Source: Telmatherina bonti (taxonomy: Eukaryota; Chordata; Actinopteri; Atheriniformes; Telmatherinidae). From it: a DNA stretch of 64,000 bases. Of the stretch, positions 30,901 through 40,842 are shown one piece after another. The translations under genes and the position numbers were made by a program. Position 1 is the stretch's first letter. Every line of letters starts with the position of its first letter. The DNA lies in NCBI GenBank assembly GCA_933228915.1, contig OW121831.1, positions 9,002,039-9,066,038 on the forward strand. The letters run 5' to 3'. Below the pieces are notes generated by a model that saw nothing but the letters and a program-made list of their open reading frames with translations, was not told the origin of the DNA and searched no databases.

Positions 30901-33900
30901 CCAGCATGTTTTTTCTTGAGCTCTGACCTTTTTGCCTCCTTGAGCCTAGTGATGTCATCTTGGTCCCACTCAAAAATACAACTAGACAACTTGGAACAGA
31001 ATGTTCCATACAGAGGATGGTGTTCTGTCGTGAGGCCAGCTGTAAATCGCCTCATGAAGTGAAAAATGTCCAGTTTTACTTTGGTTCTCCAAGGTCTAAA
31101 CCACTCAAGAACAGGGGGTGGACCTGAAAAAGAGGAAATAAAGGGAAAATGTCAAAAGATCTGCATGGATTCCATGACTGACATGTAAAAACTTTAAACA
31201 ATTTAAAACATTTTGGTTTCATTTGGTTAGAAATAAACCAAGTTTATATTAAGTAGTTTTTTGTGTATTTGCTTCAGTTGTTGAGCTTTGGGGCTGTATA
31301 AAAAGAATACATTTATATCCAAAAAATAAAAATAATTAAAAAAAAAACATTAAAAAAAAAAACAAAAAACACATACCTTTTCCACTACAGCAGTCTCGGT
31401 CAACATATATGACCTCTGGCTCTGGTTCTCCAGCATTCTCATAGCGCTTCACAATCCCTTGACACAACTCATGCAGGCCTGCTCCCTCACCAGTTGTCAG
31501 CACACAGTTTAACACGTGGCCACATTCATTGCTGACATTTGTCATCCATGTGGCTGTGTCTGCAATACTACCAGCAAGTTTCTTTGTGATCTATTAATTA
31601 AAGATAAATAAATATTTAAATTCCAACAGACAGCAATGAAAATAAATATTTTTTCAAAATTGTGCATTCATTTCATGTACCTTTTTTGTCGAGTCGAGCT
31701 TTAAAATCCTCCCATATGTGGAAGTAATCACATCTTTCATTTCATTCAAATGGCTGAGGATATCGTTGGCATGGACAGTCTCAAACCACTGGGCAAGAGG
31801 AAGGGGGCAGTAGGGTGGTGGATGGCGATAAATAGCTGCCTCGCACTGGGTTAAAGTGCATCTTTTTTTGTGAAGCTCACAGTCAGACAAATACTCAATG
31901 GTACGCCTTGCCCATTCCTCACTGTGAATCTCCTCTAGTACCTGCTGCAGAAAACTGGAACTATTCCCTACAGTGCGCGGTCTGAGAATGTTGACACACT
32001 TTCTGTCCAGAGCCAACTGAATGGTGAGAATAGCTGGGAATTTGTTTCTGTGGGCAGGATCTAACTGACTCAACATTTCAGAGCTCCAAGGGCACACAGG
32101 GATCATGCATTTACTGCAGCGTGGATAATCTCCCCCAATCAGGTAGTATCTGGAATCAAGATCAATGACTTCCCTCACTTTAGTATAGATCCCAGAGTGG
32201 TGCATCTTAGTGTTGCACTGAGGACATTTCAGTGGAATCCCCCACATCCTCATAGGTGCCCACAAAAACATCTGTTGTCTGAAGTAAGCCATGGGATCCG
32301 GTGGTGCAGTTGTCAGTTTTGGCACACTTGGTGGCTGGAACCAGTTTTGAGTGAACTGTTGCTTCAGTTGTCCTGTGGAGTCATAGAGGCATTGCGCAAT
32401 CCATTCCCTATCTGCTGGCTTGATGACCCGCATAAACTGTTTAGGAAGGAAACTTAACCAGTTCACCTCTGGAGACCGCAGGCAGACAACTTGTGATGTA
32501 GCAATAGATGGACAAGGAAATGGTGGTGGTGGTGGCGGACATGGCTGTGAAGGGGGTGGTCTTTGTAATTGTAGTGTTGGTGATGGTGTTGGTTGCTGGG
32601 GAAGCGGTGGAGCTGCTGGTTGGAATACAGGCTCATGGCCTTCTTCAATGTGGTTTAGAAGGCCAATTGCACCAGCTACCTTTTTCCCACACTGACTGCA
32701 ACTTTCTTCTGTGTGGAAATCAGACAAGTGTTCAGAGAAATGGTCCACAGTAATGTCTTTGCTACAAAGAGCACACTTTATGTACTCTGCAATCTGTCTG
32801 ACTGAGGACATTTGACAAGGATCTGTGCTGCTTCCTGGGGTGATGTCTGTTGTTACTGCTCCTGCACTGTTTCTTGGGGTGAGGTCTCCTGTACCTGCTC
32901 CTGCACTGTTTCTTGGGGTGAGGTCTCCTGTACCTGCTCCTGCACTGTTTCTTGGGGTGAGGTCTGTTGTTACTGCTCCTGCACTGTTTCTTGGGGTGAG
33001 GTCTGTTGTTACTGCTCCTGCACTGTTTCTTGGGGTGAGGTCTGTTGTTACTGCTCCTGCACTGTTTCTTGGGGTGAGGTCTGTTGTTACTGCTCCTGCA
33101 CTGTTTCTTGGGGTGAGGTCTGTTGTTACTGCTCCTGCACTGTTTCTTGGGGTGAGGTCTCCTGTACCTGCTCCTGCACTGTTTCTTGGGGTGATGTCTG
33201 TTGTTACTGCTCCTGCACTGTTTCTTGGGGTGAGGTCTGTTGTTACTGCTCCTGCACTGTTTCTTGGGGTGAGGTCTGTTGTTACTGCTCCTGCACTGTT
33301 TCTTGGTGTGAGGTCTGTTGTTACTGCTCCTGCACTGTTTCTTGGGGTGAGGTCTGTTGTTACTGCTCCTGCACTGTTTCTTGGGGTGAGGTCTGTTGTT
33401 ACTGCTCCTGCACTGTTTCTTGGGGTGAGGTCTCCTGTACCTGCTCCTGTACCTGTGCTGCTCTGTGTGGCAGTGTCTGCTTTAATTGTGCTTGCGCTTG
33501 AACTGCTCTCTGCCTGACTGCCTGATGCACCTGTCTGCACAGCTAACTGTGAATAAAAAAAACAAAACTTTCTTAATCCCAAAGCCTAAAAGTTGTCACT
33601 AAGAACATCTGGACAGCAAGTAAAAAAAAAGATGTGAATTGCATTGCTTAGGAAAAAAGCACAGTATTTTCTTTGTAACTTGAAACGTTTAGGCTGAAGC
33701 TATTAATTGCTAATAAAATCATTTAGACAAACTTATCAGGTACATTATGTATCGGAATGATAACAATCACCACTTACCTTATGATATCCACATTTGCACG
33801 GGATTTTCTTTCCAAAAATATCATACTCCCGGACTTTGTAGCTATATAAGGGAGTCAGTGGACAGGCCTCAATAAGCTGCATAGCAGCCTTCCACTTCTT

Positions 33901-33999
33901 GGCTCCGGGCTTTTTACCGGTGGTAAACTTGTACTTTCCCTGAGCATACAGACATAAAACACCTACCCAATATGAATCGGGTTTGCCGGTTTTAGTCAT
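27135..33999 (-). CDS. DUF6729-domain, transposase-derived-looking protein, 11 exons
   Basis: A gene whose introns I could place with GT-AG borders and matching phases. Exons: 33999-33778, 33546-31681, 31590-31377, 31123-30539, 30495-30460, 30186-29974, 29823-29579, 29024-28923, 28844-28582, 28359-28102, 27969-27135. The exons total 4,839 nt, a multiple of three, about 1,612 residues. Domains in order: N-terminal cysteine segment, serine/threonine region with fifteen 13-residue repeats, two C2H2 fingers, a proline-rich linker, DUF6729, an RNase H-like part with LKLDSTKK and VIYVDRDCC aspartates, a helical region, a proline/serine-rich tail and a C-terminal zinc ribbon. Proteins of this type are multicopy and uncharacterised in fish. 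One problem: exon 6 as placed has an in-frame TGA at 30181-30179. Function unknown. Confidence 0.72.
28102..30495 (-). CDS. exons 5-10 of DUF6729-type gene
   Basis: Six short exons (30495-30460, 30186-29974, 29823-29579, 29024-28923, 28844-28582, 28359-28102) whose phases chain without conflict (1-1-1-0-0-2-2). Exon 6 encodes SNAMHTQMYMLEGGSRWN, the best conserved part as I recall the family. Exon 7 opens with EYLLAQC and is followed by an acidic stretch. Exons 9 and 10 encode the helical part (AEIMRLYSHLHPMDKQPSKY, then FMTHGQAAQRPDTNRI). Confidence 0.68.
30539..31123 (-). CDS. exon 4: helical and C-terminal transposase-like segment
   Basis: Acceptor TTTCAG|GTCCAC, donor CCAG|GTAAAT, 585 nt, phase 1 to 1. 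Encodes KVKLDIFHFMRRF near its start and RCARGSSSVESFHRHQ near its end; the glutamate in SSVESFH could be the third acidic residue of a DDE-type site. That assignment is inference. Confidence 0.78.
31377..31590 (-). CDS. exon 3: RNase H-like segment
   Basis: Acceptor AATAG|ATCACA, donor GGAAAAG|GTATGT, 214 nt, phase 0 to 1. Encodes ITKKLAG, a TTGEG turn and VIYVDRDCCSGKG, with a second candidate catalytic aspartate. Confidence 0.78.
31681..33546 (-). CDS. exon 2: repeats, zinc fingers, DUF6729
   Basis: Acceptor TTCACAG|TTAGCT at 33546, donor AAG|GTACAT at 31681, 622 codons, phase 0 at both ends. It holds the tandem repeats, two C2H2 fingers (CALC...HLSDFH and CSQC...HIEEGH), a proline-rich linker, and DUF6729 from about NWLSFLPKQFM through two CxxC pairs (CPQC, CSKC) to FPAILTIQLALDRK. 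It ends in TYGRILKLDSTKK, with the first candidate catalytic aspartate. Confidence 0.8.
32838..33452 (-). repeat. 39-bp coding minisatellite
   Basis: Fifteen direct 39-bp repeats in frame, each encoding DLTPRNSAGAVTT or a close variant (DITPRNS, AGTG endings). The near-identity of copies shows recent expansion. The opposite strand is also open across the block only because the period is a multiple of three. Confidence 0.95.
33778..33999 (-). CDS. exon 1 of DUF6729-type gene
   Basis: Starts ATG ACT AAA ACC and encodes 74 residues ending KKIPCKCGYHK. The donor is AAG|GTAAGT at 33778/33777, phase 0. It is the only ATG in frame near the 5' end, and the region upstream (34000-34390) is promoter-like. 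Confidence 0.7.
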
Positions 34000-34391
34000 G
34001 ACTGTAACTGTCAGAAAATATGTAAGTCAGAAAATATGTAAGACAGTCTCCGTAAACAGGGAAACGTGTAGCTAAAAAAAAAAAAACTAAAAAAAAAACT
34101 GCAAAGCGTCACGACCGAAAAAAAAAACTTTCAGTTGCACGTATCGACAATAAAATAAAAACAGAAATAACCTATTAAAGTATCTGAAAATACACTGCAA
34201 ATGTTGCTGCACAAAATTCTGGAAAAATGTTTTAAAGCTATGAAGCTGTCACCCTACTCGCCATTTGTTTTTCTTCGTTTGCTTCTGGCGCTCCACGATG
34301 ACGTTTATGTCACGTGTTAGACAAACGCGTTCGTAATTGGTTCCCTCGTTAGGAATTGTGAGGAGTTGTTAGGATTGGTTAGGACCCGTTC
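34000..34391 (-). promoter_or_regulatory. putative promoter of the DUF6729-type gene
   Basis: Immediately upstream of the exon 1 ATG. On the minus strand it has CACGTGACATAAACGTCAT (E-box and CRE-like) at about 34297-34315 and a YY1-like AAATGGCG at 34259-34266. No TATA box is clear. The right edge at 34391 is the breakpoint with the tRNA module. Confidence 0.4.
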
Positions 34392-34493
34392 GTCAAATCA
34401 TGGCCAGATATGACAAAGTGGGATCCGACAAACATAGATCTGGTGCATTATTGAGTTAGCAATTTAGTTAGCAAGAGTGAGCATCTCAGTTAA

Positions 34494-34566
34494 GGGGAAT
34501 TAGCTCAAGTGGTAGAGCGCTCGCTTAGCATGTGAGAGGTAACGGGATCTATGCCCGTATTCTCCA
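34494..34566 (+). tRNA. tRNA-Ala(AGC)
   Basis: 73 nt, complete cloverleaf: anticodon loop TTAGCAT, T-arm CGGG/CCCG with loop ATCTATG (one change from consensus). Confidence 0.85.
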
Positions 34567-35275
34567 CAAGATTTTCACTAGAGCTTCCTGTGATTGTGAG
34601 CAATGGCTTTTGAATGTTTGGCTTACTTCAACTTAAAAACCATACAAAGATGCAATGATAAACTAATGTGATTGGAAGATATCAAACATTGACCAATAAA
34701 TGGTGGACACCCAAAAGGAACAAACACAATAGAAGTAACCCATCAATATAGCATGCCAAAATGATGCATGCCTCCTGACATTGTGATGGCATTACATGAA
34801 AGTGCTATTTGGACAGCTGTAAGCCTCACCTGGAACTACTTTAAGCTATGCTGCAGCTTAGAGTAAGTGTGGTCCCAGTGGTAAATCCTCCTTTTGCATT
34901 TCTTCTGCCAATTTTCCATTCCTTTACACTAGACAACCCATAGTTTTCTAATTCCTGTTACCATGTACAAAGGGCTGCCACAAAGCTGTGTGGTTTCAAA
35001 TGAATAACTCAACAACAAACACATTGTAAAGGGGGCCAGTACCTGCCAGATTAACGTTTCACAGCCACAGCATGAAGTCCATCAAGTCCAACACAGTTTT
35101 TCTGTTCTGAAGACAACAGTCCATCTTAAATGCTGAATCCTTCAACACGCTCCATCTTCTTCTTCTAAAGTTTCTAAGTTGGAAATAACGGTCATCAGAA
35201 GGTCACACAGACAAAGAGCAACAGTCTCCTCAAGAATGCAAAACATTAGGTGTTAATGTGTTCTCGTTCAGCCTG
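34567..35275. other. no gene recognised
   Basis: AT-rich sequence. 34980-35020 shares the CCACAAAGCTGTGTGGTTTC motif with 26089 and 38727, and 35080-35250 is a heavily diverged copy of the miR-430 D-to-C spacer. Confidence 0.5.
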
Positions 35276-35342
35276 CGGAAGACACTCAGGTTTTCAAGTA
35301 CTTTCCAACAATACCTTGAAGAGAAAGTGCATAAAGTTTAAG
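35276..35342 (-). pseudogene. decayed miR-430 hairpin, type C
   Basis: The stem is still visible, but the seed region reads AAAGUAC and the 5' arm is changed. Part of the most diverged miR-430 unit in the window. Confidence 0.6.
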
Positions 35343-35392
35343 TGTTTCTAAAAACTGATTTTAGCTGAAGCTGACAAGGTTTGAGATGGCAT

Positions 35393-35462
35393 ATAACTAC
35401 CCCAACAAGACGCACTTACTTCACCAAGAAACAGTCAGTGTTTGTGTCAGGGTAATCATGCT
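35393..35462 (-). ncRNA. mir430: miR-430 hairpin, type B, variant seed AAGUGCG
   Basis: Mature arm 35397-35418, GGGGUAG end kept, seed position 8 changed to G. The 5' arm has several changes. Confidence 0.55.
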
Positions 35463-35563
35463 GATGAGATAATTAAACAGGTGGAAAGGGAATCCTGGAT
35501 TGCAATCTGTTGAATAAAACTATGCTTTACATTTTTGCATTGTGGGCATTGTCACAACCAAGA

Positions 35564-35620
35564 CAACCCCAAAGAGAAGCACTTGTGAAGAAAAGAATCA
35601 ACAGTGGTTCCTTTGAGGTG
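35564..35620 (-). ncRNA. mir430: miR-430 family hairpin, type A
   Basis: Mature arm 35564-35585, array form despite the diverged neighbourhood. Confidence 0.84.
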
Positions 35621-35875
35621 GTCTGACAGTGTTTTAAGACAAAACATGATCAATCAGCTTTCAATCTGTTTACTTCATTAAGATTTGGAACAGACAAGGA
35701 CACAGTTCTGTGTAACTTTTAACTGGGCACTGTTAAAATATTATTCAATTCAAGATAAAAACTGGATTCAATCCAACTTTCAGATCAACAAGAGTCTGAA
35801 TCCATAATGGATCCTGAAAGGATTTCTTTCCACTGTGAGGAAAATGTGCAGGTTTTTCTCAAGTCAGGACAGAAA

Positions 35876-35937
35876 GACACCCCAACTTTCAAGCACTTTC
35901 CAACAATTCCTTCAAAGAAAGTGGATAAAGTTGAAGT
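35876..35937 (-). ncRNA. mir430: miR-430 family hairpin, type C
   Basis: Mature arm 35878-35899, ending GUUGGGGU. The 5' arm has UCCAC for UGCAC (one mismatch). Confidence 0.84.
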
Positions 35938-35999
35938 ATATCTCATCCTGAAATTTCCAAAGACATATATGGCTGGAGAAGACAAATGTCCAGAGGACA

Positions 36000-36071
36000 T
36001 ATAACTACCCCAACAAGAAGCACTTACTGCAGTGAGAAACAAAGTCAGTGTTTGTGTCGGGGTAATTATTC
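36000..36071 (-). ncRNA. mir430: miR-430 family hairpin, type B
   Basis: Mature arm 36005-36026, array form. Confidence 0.88.
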
Positions 36072-36180
36072 TGAACAGATATATAAAGCATCGTGTGAAT
36101 CCTGGACTGCAATGTGTTGAATATAAACTATGCTTTATTTTCAATTTTACTTTGCATAGTGGACATTGTCACAACCAAGA

Positions 36181-36237
36181 CAACCCCAAAGAGAAGCACT
36201 TGTGAAGAAAAGAATCAACAGTGGTTCCTTTGAGGTG
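36181..36237 (-). ncRNA. mir430: miR-430 family hairpin, type A
   Basis: Mature arm 36181-36202, array form, directly after the promoter-like module in the miRNA direction. Confidence 0.87.
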
Positions 36238-36249
36238 ATCTGAGAGTGA

Positions 36250-36572
36250 TTTAAGACTAAACATGATCAATCACACTAATATCGTACTAATCATACTAAT
36301 ATGATTTATTTTAATACACAATTTAGAAACTGTATTGCTGCTGTTGCTAAGCAACACCAAGCAAGTTTCAAGTTCTATACTGACATCATCTGAATGGGTG
36401 GGGCTGATTTCTTGCTTTGATGCTCTGTGACATCATTGTGATACCTTTTATCCATATACAAGAGGCAAGTTTCCATCTGCAGATCCTGACTACGAATTGA
36501 TGGACGACATCCACAATGACTACCTCCCACATTGTTTTCCAGCTGATTTCCAGGATAACGGTAAGTGTATCT
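36250..36572 (-). promoter_or_regulatory. putative miR-430 promoter module
   Basis: X-box GTTGCTAAGCAAC 36343-36355, TATA-like GATAAAAGG (minus) 36444-36452. The antisense frame runs to the donor-like GGTAAGTGTATCTCTGC, then the module is cut by the segmental duplication beginning near 36570. Confidence 0.48.
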
Positions 36573-37001
36573 CTGCAGCTCACGGGTGTCCAGTCTTTCC
36601 TTTAGGGCCGCTGTTCTGCAACTTTTCCATGTCTTCCTGATCCAGCATACCTCAAGTACATTCAATGGATCAGTGTATTGTATTAAACTGGAATACAGAG
36701 TTAAACAATTAATGTCAATGTTTTCCAAGAAAAAATTCCAACGCGCTAAATTTCCAGCTCCATCTCCTGAAACGCCTGAACAAGTGCGTAAACACCCTCA
36801 GCCCAAAGATGTTGGGAAGTCTGCCAGGATAGAAAAACTATTGATTATTGATTCAACACAATTGGAATAACACAGAGTTGAGTTTGACACCACACAGTAA
36901 GGCTTGAGGTCAAAACATTCGCAGATACGAAAAATGACATCAAACATTGACATACACGCTGGAAGATTCAGCATTTGAGTTTCCCAAGCACCTGTGGTGA
37001 A

Positions 37002-37074
37002 GGGGAATTAGCTCAAGTGGTAGAGCGCTCGCTTTGCATGTGAGAGGTAATGGCATCGATGCCCATATTCTCCA
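37002..37074 (+). tRNA. tRNA-Ala(TGC)
   Basis: 73 nt. T-loop is the consensus ATCGATG, but the T-stem is TGGC/CCCA with one mismatch, the reverse of the partner copy at 25282. Confidence 0.83.
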
Positions 37075-37292
37075 CAAGACTTTCACCAGTTCTTGCTAAA
37101 ATAGGCAGCTATTGAAAGCAAGATAAGAGAGAAAACACTGAAAATAACAGAAGCAAAAGTGTGATGACAGACTATATAAAAACTAACCCCACTGCAGCAA
37201 GAAACATGTTTCCAAAGACTGCAATCTGTTGAATATAAATTATGCTTTATTTTCAATTTTACTTTGCATTGTGGACTTTATCACAACCAAGA

Positions 37293-37349
37293 TAACCCCA
37301 AGGAGAAGCACTTGTGAAGAAAAGAATCAACAGTGGTTCCTTTGAGGTG
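37293..37349 (-). ncRNA. mir430: miR-430 family hairpin, type A
   Basis: Mature arm 37293-37314, AAGUGCU seed, CUCCUUGGGGUUA. Confidence 0.82.
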
Positions 37350-37496
37350 ATCTGAGAGTGATTGAAGACAGAACTTGATGGCATCAGGTTCAAACACGAT
37401 TGATACTAGGGCCGTCTTCGAACCAATCACTTACAAATAAAACATTAAAATGCATAAAATGAATCAACTGTTCATTCTGAGTGTTTGAAAGGTCAG

Positions 37497-37563
37497 CAAG
37501 ACTACCTCAACAATTAGCACTTACTGTCATCCAAATATCAAGTCAGTGCCTGTGTTAAGGTCA
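37497..37563 (-). ncRNA. mir430: miR-430 family hairpin, type F
   Basis: Mature arm 37502-37523, AAUUGUUGAGGUAG (one change in the G-run). Confidence 0.83.
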
Positions 37564-37604
37564 TTTTGCAGACCAAATCCTGAAAAACACCATTTGGATC
37601 AAAA

Positions 37605-37666
37605 GCTCACAAGAGAGATAGAAGCACTTATGGACACTATTCAGCATCAGTGTGTCTGTTTGAGGG
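37605..37666 (-). ncRNA. mir430: miR-430 family hairpin, type E
   Basis: Mature arm 37609-37630, AAGUGCU seed, imperfect stem. Confidence 0.65.
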
Positions 37667-37718
37667 ATTCTCCGTGCAATATCTTCATCAGCTAGCGTTG
37701 GTAGAGTTTGTCTTTTTC

Positions 37719-37782
37719 AACCGTCCCAACAGGAAGCACTTCCTGATTTTAAAAAAACAGTTAATGCTCATGTTGGGCCCAT
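37719..37782 (-). ncRNA. mir430: miR-430 family hairpin, type D
   Basis: Mature arm 37721-37742, array form; one change in the 5' arm (ATGAGC for ACGAGC). Confidence 0.81.
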
Positions 37783-38244
37783 AGCAAGGACTGTTCATCA
37801 GACCTCTTTCTTCCATGAAGTCCAGAGCAGCTCTTCTTTCATGTTGTTTCTCACATGCATTTTTCTGATGAGGCTTGTCCAAATTGTATCCTGAATGCTT
37901 CCACACCTCCACCTATTACTTCCACAAGTTTCTACGATGGGGGTATTGCCCATCAGACGGTCCATCAAGGAACAATGCTGTCATGAAGAATGCAAAACAT
38001 TAGGTGTTGATGACTGGTCAATCAGCTTTAAATCTGTTTACTTCATGAAGATTTGGAACAGACAAGGACACAGTTCTGTGAAACTTTTAGCTGGGCACTG
38101 TTAAAATATTATTCAATTCAAGATAAAACCTGGATTCAATCCAACTTTCAGATCAACAAGAGTCTGAATCCATAATGGATCCTGAAAGGATGTCTTTCCA
38201 CTGTGAGGAAAATGTGCAGGTTTTTTTTCAAGTCAGGACAGAAA
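37783..38244 (-). other. D-to-C spacer of the miR-430 unit
   Basis: Same spacer as 9715-10175, with small deletions. No gene seen. Confidence 0.6.
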
Positions 38245-38306
38245 CACACCCCAACTTTCAAGCACTTTCCAACAATTCCTTCAAAGAAAGTGGATAAAGT
38301 TGAAGT
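38245..38306 (-). ncRNA. mir430: miR-430 family hairpin, type C
   Basis: Mature arm 38247-38268, ending GUUGGGGU. Confidence 0.84.
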
Positions 38307-38368
38307 ATATCTCATACTGAAATTTCCAAAGACATATATGGCTGAAGAAGACAAATGTCCAGAGGACA

Positions 38369-38440
38369 CATAACTACCCCAACAAGAAGCACTTACTGCA
38401 GCGAGAAACAAAGTCAGTGTTTGTGTCGGGGTAAATTTTC
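38369..38440 (-). ncRNA. mir430: miR-430 family hairpin, type B
   Basis: Mature arm 38374-38395, array form. Confidence 0.87.
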
Positions 38441-38592
38441 TGACCAGATATATAAAGCGTCGTGTGAATCCTGGACTGAAATCTGTTGAATATAAGCTAT
38501 GCTGTATCAAGTCAGTGCCTGTGTTAAGGTCATTTTGCAGACCAAATCCTGAAAATGAATCAACTGTTCATTCTGAGTGTTTGAAAGGTTAG

Positions 38593-38660
38593 CAAGACTA
38601 CCCCAACAATTAGCACTTACTGTCATCCAAATATCAAGTCAGTGCCTGTGTTAAGGTCAT
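38593..38660 (-). ncRNA. mir430: miR-430 family hairpin, type F, arm partly replaced
   Basis: Mature arm 38598-38619 with GGGGUAG end. Sequence switches to the tRNA-Ser module just after the 5' arm (TTTTGCAGAACAC). Confidence 0.8.
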
Positions 38661-38990
38661 TTTGCAGAACACTACCAAGCCGATCCCAACAGTGATGTTT
38701 GGAACAATTCCAATTACCATGGCTGCCACAAAGCTGTGTGGTTTCAAATGAACAATTCAACAACCGACACATGGCCACCTTCCTGTTGTAAGTGTAGCCA
38801 TTACACCAAGAAGTAGTTTGTGTTGAAGTAATTATTCTGACCAGATATGTAAACAGGTGGCAAAACTGTTGAATATAATTAAACTATGCTTTACATTTTG
38901 GGGTGTCATTAATAAGGTGGGGCAATTTTGGAAGTACCAGCGTGTGTTGCTTTGAGTTTGATTAGAGATAACTTGTGCCACAAACTAACA

Positions 38991-39072
38991 CGACGAGGAT
39001 GGGACTCGAACCCATGCGTGCAAAGCACAATGGATTAGCAGTCCATCACCTTAACCACTCGGTCACCTCGTC
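38991..39072 (-). tRNA. tRNA-Ser(GCT)
   Basis: 82 nt, complete: acceptor GACGAGG/CCTCGTC, anticodon loop with GCT, serine-type variable arm, T-arm TGGG TTCGAGT CCCA. The only intact serine tRNA in the window. Confidence 0.9.
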
Positions 39073-39350
39073 CTGCCTACTGTACATTTGCTGTCTGAAA
39101 ACCTTCTTGTACACTAGTTTCGTCTTCTTGTTTTTTTTCCATTGTACATACTGTGACAACGCCAAAACTGGGAAGCAAACTATTTAACTGGAAGCAAGTT
39201 AACGCAACTGAAAAAACAATGAGTTGAGTTTGACATCACACACTTGAGGTCAAATCATGGCCAGATATGACAAAATGGGATCCGACAAACATAGATCTGG
39301 CGCATTATTGAGTTAGCAATTTAGTTAGCAAGAGTGAGCATCTCAGTTAA

Positions 39351-39423
39351 GGGGAATCAGCTCAAGTGGTAGAGCGCTCGCTTAGCATGTGAGAGGTAAC
39401 GGGATCTATGCCTGTATTCTCCA
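39351..39423 (+). tRNA. tRNA-Ala(AGC), possibly decaying
   Basis: 73 nt. Anticodon loop TTAGCAT. Position 8 is C instead of T within box A (GAATCAGCTC), and the T-stem has a G-T pair (CGGG/CCTG). Confidence 0.75.
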
Positions 39424-39500
39424 CAAGATTTTCACTAGTGCTTTCTGTGATTGTGAGCAATGGCTTTTGAATGTTTGGCTTGCTTCAACTTAAAAACCAT

Positions 39501-39700
39501 NNNNNNNNNNNNNNNNNNNNNNNNNNNNNNNNNNNNNNNNNNNNNNNNNNNNNNNNNNNNNNNNNNNNNNNNNNNNNNNNNNNNNNNNNNNNNNNNNNNN
39601 NNNNNNNNNNNNNNNNNNNNNNNNNNNNNNNNNNNNNNNNNNNNNNNNNNNNNNNNNNNNNNNNNNNNNNNNNNNNNNNNNNNNNNNNNNNNNNNNNNNN
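39501..39700. other. assembly gap, 200 N
   Basis: Exactly 200 undetermined bases. Left flank is the tRNA-Ala module; right flank starts inside the mature arm of a type A hairpin. Repeat orientation flips across it. Confidence 1.
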
Positions 39701-39831
39701 GTGCTTCTCTTTGGGGTTGTCTTGGTTGTGACAATGTCCACTATGCAAAGTAAAATTGAAACTAAAGCATAGGTTATATTCAACAGATTGCAGTCCAGGA
39801 TTCACTTTCACGCTTTATATATCTGGTCAGA

Positions 39832-40772
39832 ATAATTACCCCGACACAAACACTGACTTTGTTTCTCGCTGCAGTAAGTGCTTCTTGTTGGGGTAGTTAT
39901 ATGTCCTCTGGACATTTGTCTTCTTCAGTCATATATGTCTTTGGAAATTTCAGTATGAGATATACTTCAACTTTATGCACTTTCTTTGAAGGAATTGTTG
40001 GAAAGTGCTTGAAAGTTGGGTTGTCTTTCTGTCCTGACTTGAGAAAAACTGCACATTTTCCTCACATGGAAAGAAATCCTTTCAGGATCCATTATGGATT
40101 CAGACTCTTGTTGATCTGAAAGTAGGATTGAATCCAGGTTTTATCTTGAATTGAATAATATTTTAACAGTGCCCAGTTAAAAGTTTCACAGAACTGTGTC
40201 CTTGTCTGTTCCAAATCTTAATGAAGTAAACACACTGAAAGCTAATTGACCAAACACCAACACCTAATGTTTTGCATTCTTCATGACAGCATTGTTCCTT
40301 GATGGACCGTCTGATGGGCAATACCCCCATCGTAGAAACTTGTGGAAGAAATAGGTGGAGTTTGTGGAAGCATTCAGGATAAAAATTTGACCAGCCTCAT
40401 CAGAAAAATGCATGTGAGAAACAACATGGAAGAAGAGCAGCTCTGGACTTCATGGAAGAAAGAGGTCTGATGAACGGTCCTTGCTATGGGCCCAACACGA
40501 GCATTAACTGTTTTTTTTTAAATCAGGAAGTGCTTCCTGTTGGGACGGTTGAAAAAGACAAACTCTACCAACGCTAGCTGATGAAGATATTACATGGAGA
40601 ATCCCTCAAACAGACACACTGATGCTGAATAGTGTCCATAAGTGCTTCTATCTCTCTTGTGAGCTTTTGATCCAAATGGTGTTTTTCAGGATTTGGTCTG
40701 CAAAATGACCTTAACACAGGCACTGACTTGATATTTGGAAGACAGTAAGTGCTTATTGTTGGCGTAGTCTTG
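39832..40772 (+). ncRNA. mir430: miR-430 cluster, array unit 1 (hairpins B-F)
   Basis: B 39832-39900 (mature from 39875), C 39963-40024 (from 40002), D 40487-40550 (from 40527), E 40604-40664 (from 40639), F 40704-40772 (from 40746). All have seed AAGUGCU. F here reads GGCGUAG at its 3' end, a change fixed in the array. Hairpin A of this unit is cut by the gap: only its 3' arm from 39701 is present. E has the weakest stem. Between C and D a GGAUUCA/UGAAUCC stem-loop lies at 40096-40135. Confidence 0.88.
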
Positions 40773-40815
40773 CTGACCTTTCAAACACTCAGAATGAACA
40801 GTTGATTCATTTTAT

Positions 40816-40842
40816 GCCTGGGAATACCAGGTGCTGTAAGCT
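40816..40842 (+). pseudogene. 5S 3' fragment, unit 1
   Basis: GCCTGGGAATACCAGGTGCT and the following T-run, directly after hairpin F flank. Marks the miR-430/5S junction; same breakpoint as 9384. Confidence 0.92.

Larger units (their letters stand above)
36570..37361. repeat. segmental duplication, copy 2 (partner 24848-25637)
   Basis: Carries the same K/P-rich frame (36565-36870), tRNA-Ala(TGC) and type A hairpin in the same order. Confidence 0.9.

Noticed and set aside
32812..33517. 229-230-codon cysteine/valine-rich frames on the plus strand
   Set aside because: They are shadows of the 39-bp minisatellite in exon 2; the period keeps all frames open.
26428..34391. DNA transposon with terminal inverted repeats around the DUF6729-type gene
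   Set aside because: The two edges show no inverted similarity. Only GTCA is shared, and the flank compared with its duplicate also lost 183 bp, so simple transposition is not supported.
40256..40305. Another microRNA hairpin with an AGCAUUG arm
   Set aside because: The stem is short and broken and the seed is unlike the family; kept only as part of the spacer description.
40576..40623. C/D snoRNA candidate (TGATGA ... CTGA)
   Set aside because: Spacing is too short for C' and D' boxes and no terminal stem is seen; the motif overlaps the type E hairpin 5' flank.
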